Of a DNA stretch of 10,261 nucleotides, positions 7,643 through 10,261 are shown piece by piece; positions within the stretch are counted from its first letter, which is position 1; each line of letters starts with the position of its first letter. The notes beneath the pieces were generated by a model. It was not told where the DNA came from, searched no databases, and saw only the letters and a list, made by a program, of their open reading frames with translations. The position numbers were made by a program, and so were the translations under genes. Origin of the DNA: Stramenopiles sp. TOSAG23-6 (taxonomy: Eukaryota > Sar); NCBI GenBank assembly GCA_900128565.1, contig LT636324.1, positions 1 through 10,261 of the forward strand. Reading direction: 5' to 3'.

Positions 7643-10203
7643 ATGATGACCAACAGTGATAATTGTCGGCTTCATTCCATTGATGCTCAAGGAAATGAAG
7701 TTCATGAACCTGAATCAACGACACAAAGTTTGTTTCTTAAAAGACTTTATCACGTTCGAGAAAGTGAAAATAGTTCAACACCAGCACAAAAGAAGCCACG
7801 TCTTGACTTAGATTTGAAGAAAACCGAAGATGACAGATCAGATGATACTCTTATAAATGCACATGCTGCTAGGGGTATAGATAACGTTGAGAAATTCCCA
7901 TTTTCAGATATTTTGATACAATTGTCACAAGCGCATGGTGACCTTGCAATTTTACGGAGTTTAGAAAAATGCATTAGAACAAGCTTTTTCAAAACTGTGT
8001 TTGTCAACCGTCCAAAAAAGTCGAATAGTGCAAACGTAGAGGACGATGCTGTTTCATCGGATCCATCTTCTAAATTAAAACAAGTTTCAGAAGTAGAGCA
8101 TAAATTTCGAATATTGATTGCCCGAAAAAGAGAACAACTCATGTGTATGTCGTTTTTATCATGAATTTCAATTGTTTTTTTTCGTACTAAATTCCGTACC
8201 TAACAAATTCCAATATTTTGAAATATTTTTTTACAGCACATCCGCTGTTGTTTCTTTACAAAAGGCTACTGTACACTTACGCGATGAGTCTATCCGACAA
8301 AGACGATATCATCGGCAATTATTAGCTGTATGTTTTATTTTTTTTTTAACGAAAAAATCGAATTTATTTTTCGTACGAAATTTTGTACCTAACGAATTTT
8401 TTTTCAAATATTTTTTCAAATATTTTTCCAAAATACATCTACGCAGAAATTGGTCTATAGCTATATCGTCCATATACCAAAACCGAAATCGGCGTTCCAT
8501 TCTTCCACTCTCGCGTACATTTTTATCATTCATTTCAATTTCAAATTTATTTTTTTATACGAAATTTTGTACCTAACAAAAAACAAATTTTAAGTATTTT
8601 TCATGATACATCTCTCGATTCGAGTGAATCACTTTCCATATACTATGGATATGGAGAATTTTCACAATGCGATTTTACGTTTCCTCACAGTACACGAAAT
8701 CAGAAACAACTACCTTTAAAGACACGCAATATTGTAGAGATTGTAAAAACACGTAATGGAGATGTACGTTTTCATCATGAATTTATTAATTTAATTTTTT
8801 GTAGTAAATTTTGTACCTAACAAAAATTTAAAAAATTTTTAAAATATTTTCTTAGAATAAATATATATATTCCGAAAAGGAAATCACTTTTATCGACTGA
8901 AACAAAAGGTAAATTGTTTAATGAAGATCTCATAGGAAAAACAATAAAAGTTCAATTTGGGAATTTAATTGCATATGAAAATAATATAGAAAAAAATACT
9001 AAAAATACAAAGAATGACAAAAAAACTAAAATTGTGGAAGGAAAATCGAATGTAAATATTTCCCCACTTACTTTAATATTAGAAAGTTCACAACGAGCTG
9101 CTTTCAATGAATCTTTTTTCTCAGCTATCGCTGTACAAGATGGAAGAAACACGAAATCGGGTACTTTTGTAAGTATAAAAAATGAGACAATTCGAATTAG
9201 AGTAAACCCTTCTGGTTGTCCCCTTATTGTTTCAAATTGTAACAATAATCAAAAAAATCAAAAAAATTTAAAATTTGAAAATAATTCAATGGAAGTTGAT
9301 GAAAAAAAAGAAGAAAAAAAACATTATAGTCATATAGAAAAGGTAATTTATAAAGACAAAAATTGGTCATGGATTTGTCAAGCAGTTCTGTGGCAATTGA
9401 TAGAGCATAGATTAAATGATTGTCCTTCTGTACATGATAAAAATCTTTTTAGTGGTAGTACATTTTCAAAACTTTATACAAAGAAAACACCTATTGGTGC
9501 AGGGTATATACATAGTATCTCTAATCTCGTAAAACATGTACAACTTTGTCATGATACAATTAATACCGTACACTCTGTTGCACGTTTACATGTTTGTTTT
9601 TACAATTGAATGTAAAATTTTTTTTCATACGAAATTTCGTACCTAACAAAAACAAAAACAAAAACAAAAAAAAATATTTTCCTAAAATACATCTTGCACC
9701 ATTTTCAATGTTTTTTCGATGTGCATCCAGCGGTGTAAACATTATTGAAATACACTTTACAAAACAAAATCTACAATCAAGACTAAAAAATACAGTGGGC
9801 TCAAAAGATGTAGGGTTAGGGTTAGGAAGACGTGTACTGAGTCTTTTCTTACGCAAAAATGAAATGTCTCTCAATGTATGTTTTATTTTTTTTTCAAATT
9901 CGAATTTTTTTTGGTACGAAATTTTGTACCTAACAAATTTTAGTTTTTTTTTTTTCAAATATTTTTCCAAAATACGTGCCATAGTGCTAAAGGTTTTGAA
10001 AATCGAAGTTGTGGGGGCTGGGATGTGTTTTGGGCAAAACTGGATCCGCTTGGTGGTACAGCTAACGCAAAAGATAAAATTCTGGATCCAAAATTCTTGG
10101 AAACGAACTCAGTTAGAAAATATGGAAGTACATTTGATGAAAAAATCAATGATGCGATTATTACGGATTCATTCGATAAAGCAGGTCGAATCGTCCAGCA
10201 TAT
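7643..10203 (+). CDS. MED17: Mediator complex subunit 17, 3'-partial, at least seven introns
   Basis: Head-module scaffold of the Mediator complex that links activators to RNA polymerase II; nuclear. Proposed exons are 7643-8144, 8242-8327, 8439-8514, 8612-8763, 8863-9591, 9693-9875 and 9977-10203, roughly 650 residues so far, near the length of human MED17. Support: the N-terminal RLHSIDAQGNEVHEPESTTQSLFLKRL resembles the MED17 start (xIxxIDxxGxExY...SxxLAxRL); the LLALRRNW joint matches the LLxLRxxW signature; SQRAAFNESFFSAIA fits the segment where MED17 has FxxELFxxLxxEA; later GTFVSIKNETIRIRV and LIEHRLN fit in order. Similarity is modest, so identity is likely but not certain. The start is at tandem ATGs 7643/7646; the upstream in-frame ATG 7550 would add a signal-peptide-like segment unsuited to a nuclear protein. 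Exon 5 carries an N/K/Q/E-rich insert near 9238-9330. The frame of exon 7 is chosen by codon composition. Confidence 0.75.
8145..8241 (+). mobile_element. Introner-like intron 1 of MED17
   Basis: GTATGTCGTTTTTATCATG start, core block CGTACTAAATTCCGTACC from 8183 plus TAAC, end TTTACAGCACAT/CCGCTG. Taking CACAT as the end gives REQLM-S-AVVSLQ. A conventional choice, GT 8143 to AG 8236, also keeps frame (REQLITSAVV). The two cannot be separated here. Confidence 0.78.
8328..8438 (+). mobile_element. Introner-like intron 2 of MED17, non-AG acceptor
   Basis: GCT/GTATGTTTTATTT start, core block CGTACGAAATTTTGTACC from about 8372 plus TAAC, then a duplicated CAAATATTTTT tract, end AAAATACAT/CTACGCAG. 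Removal gives RQLLA-LRRNW, the expected MED17 joint. The first downstream AGs (8446 and 8460) break frame. The 111-base intron is a multiple of three and stop-free, so retention would add 37 residues. Confidence 0.87.
8515..8611 (+). mobile_element. Introner-like intron 3 of MED17, non-AG acceptor, flanked by CTCTCG repeats
   Basis: CTCTCGC/GTACATTTTTATC start, core block TATACGAAATTTTGTACC from 8556 plus TAAC, end GATACAT/CTCTCG. The next exon is long and open in only one frame, and 8515-8611 joins to that frame. Nearby AGs at about 8594 and 8624 do not. CTCTCG stands at the end of one exon and the start of the next. Confidence 0.82.
8764..8862 (+). mobile_element. Introner-like intron 4 of MED17, non-AG acceptor
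   Basis: GAT/GTACGTTTTCATCATG start, core block GTAGTAAATTTTGTACCTAAC at 8801-8821, end CTTAGAATAAAT/ATATAT. The AG at 8855 would shift the reading into a stop (about 8898). Ending at AAAT (8862), or another triplet step nearby, keeps the long MED17 frame. Confidence 0.82.
9592..9692 (+). mobile_element. Introner-like intron 5 of MED17, non-AG acceptor
   Basis: TTACAT/GTTTGTTTTTAC start, core block CATACGAAATTTCGTACC from 9626 plus TAAC, CAAAAA repeats, end AAAATACAT/CTTGCACC. ACAT stands before both ends. Removal joins ARLH to LAPFSMFF in the open frame. No AG lies between the branch-like site and the exon, and the first one downstream (9730) is out of frame. Confidence 0.87.
9876..9976 (+). 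mobile_element. Introner-like intron 6 of MED17, acceptor uncertain
   Basis: CTCAAT/GTATGTTTTATT start, core block GGTACGAAATTTTGTACC from 9913 plus TAAC, end CCAAAATACG/TGCCATAG. Ending at 9976 opens the frame with normal AT-ending codons. Ending one base later (AATACGT) or at the AG of 9992 opens a second stop-free frame whose third positions are unusually G-rich. The first reading is preferred. Confidence 0.7.
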
Positions 10204-10261
10204 GTATGTTTTATTTTTTTTCAAATTCGAAATATTTTTTCGTACGAAATTTTGTACCTAA
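10204..10261 (+). mobile_element. Introner-like intron 7 of MED17, cut by window end
   Basis: CATAT/GTATGTTTTATTT start and core block CGTACGAAATTTTGTACC at 10241-10258 followed by TAA at the window edge. The acceptor and the rest of the gene lie outside. Confidence 0.8.

Noticed and set aside
991-9692. U12-type (minor spliceosome) AT-AC introns
   Set aside because: Some boundaries can be slid to AT-AC, but the 5' end does not match ATATCCTT and the branch block TACCTAAC is closer to the U2-type TACTAAC than to TTCCTTAAC.
1-10261. Reading the repeated segments as ciliate-type internal eliminated sequences rather than introns
   Set aside because: Each begins with a good 5' splice consensus (GTACG/GTATG) and holds a CTAAC branch-like site followed by a T-rich tract. 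These are RNA splicing signals. DNA from a somatic nucleus lacking the segments would change this view.
31-10261. The repeated block as a CRISPR array
   Set aside because: Copies are hundreds of bases apart within protein genes, at irregular spacing, in a eukaryotic sequence.
1-10261. tRNA or rRNA genes
   Set aside because: I saw no cloverleaf with the conserved A and B box bases and no rRNA-like stretch.

Overview
This is a piece of nuclear DNA from a eukaryotic microbe. It has spliced genes, AT-rich spacers, standard stop codons (TAG, TGA and TAA all occur) and eukaryote-only proteins (PIG-M, Mediator subunit 17). The organism cannot be named from the window. The N-terminus of the Usp-domain protein (MGAGAS, then KPADASDV) and the mix of a bacterial-type NhaB antiporter with eukaryotic lipid enzymes suggest a marine protist, perhaps stramenopile-like (low confidence).

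Layout: (1) 1-2251, + strand, an NhaB-family Na+/H+ antiporter missing its N-terminus and cut by five introns. (2) 2475-3540, +, a tandem universal-stress-protein gene with one intron. (3) 3713-4601, -, a PAP2-type membrane phosphotransferase resembling the plant PDCT/ROD1 enzyme, with one ordinary GT-AG intron. (4) 4894-6318, +, intronless GPI mannosyltransferase 1 (PIG-M). (5) 6463-7413, -, an intronless catechol-O-methyltransferase-like enzyme. (6) 7643 to the window end, +, a Mediator subunit 17 gene cut by at least seven introns and running off the window. These are separate housekeeping, membrane and lipid genes. They do not form an operon-like functional unit.

The unusual system is the introns. 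The introns of genes 1, 2 and 6 are near-copies of one roughly 88-111 nt element. Each begins GTACG or GTATG with T-rich sequence, carries an almost invariant block ending GAAATTTTGTACCTAAC (a palindrome fused to a branch-point-like CTAAC), continues with a T-rich tract containing GAAATATTTTT, and ends near TACAT. I count 16 copies of the block in about 15 elements, all on the + strand. This is the signature of introner elements (mobile, intron-generating repeats). For at least six of them, reading frame and, where available, protein homology require an acceptor ending in CAT, TAC or AAT, not AG. One NhaB intron is two elements placed end to end with no exon between, and one further copy lies outside the + strand genes and supplies the stop codon of the opposite-strand PAP2 gene. 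Genes 4 and 5 have no element, and gene 3 has a conventional intron without the block.
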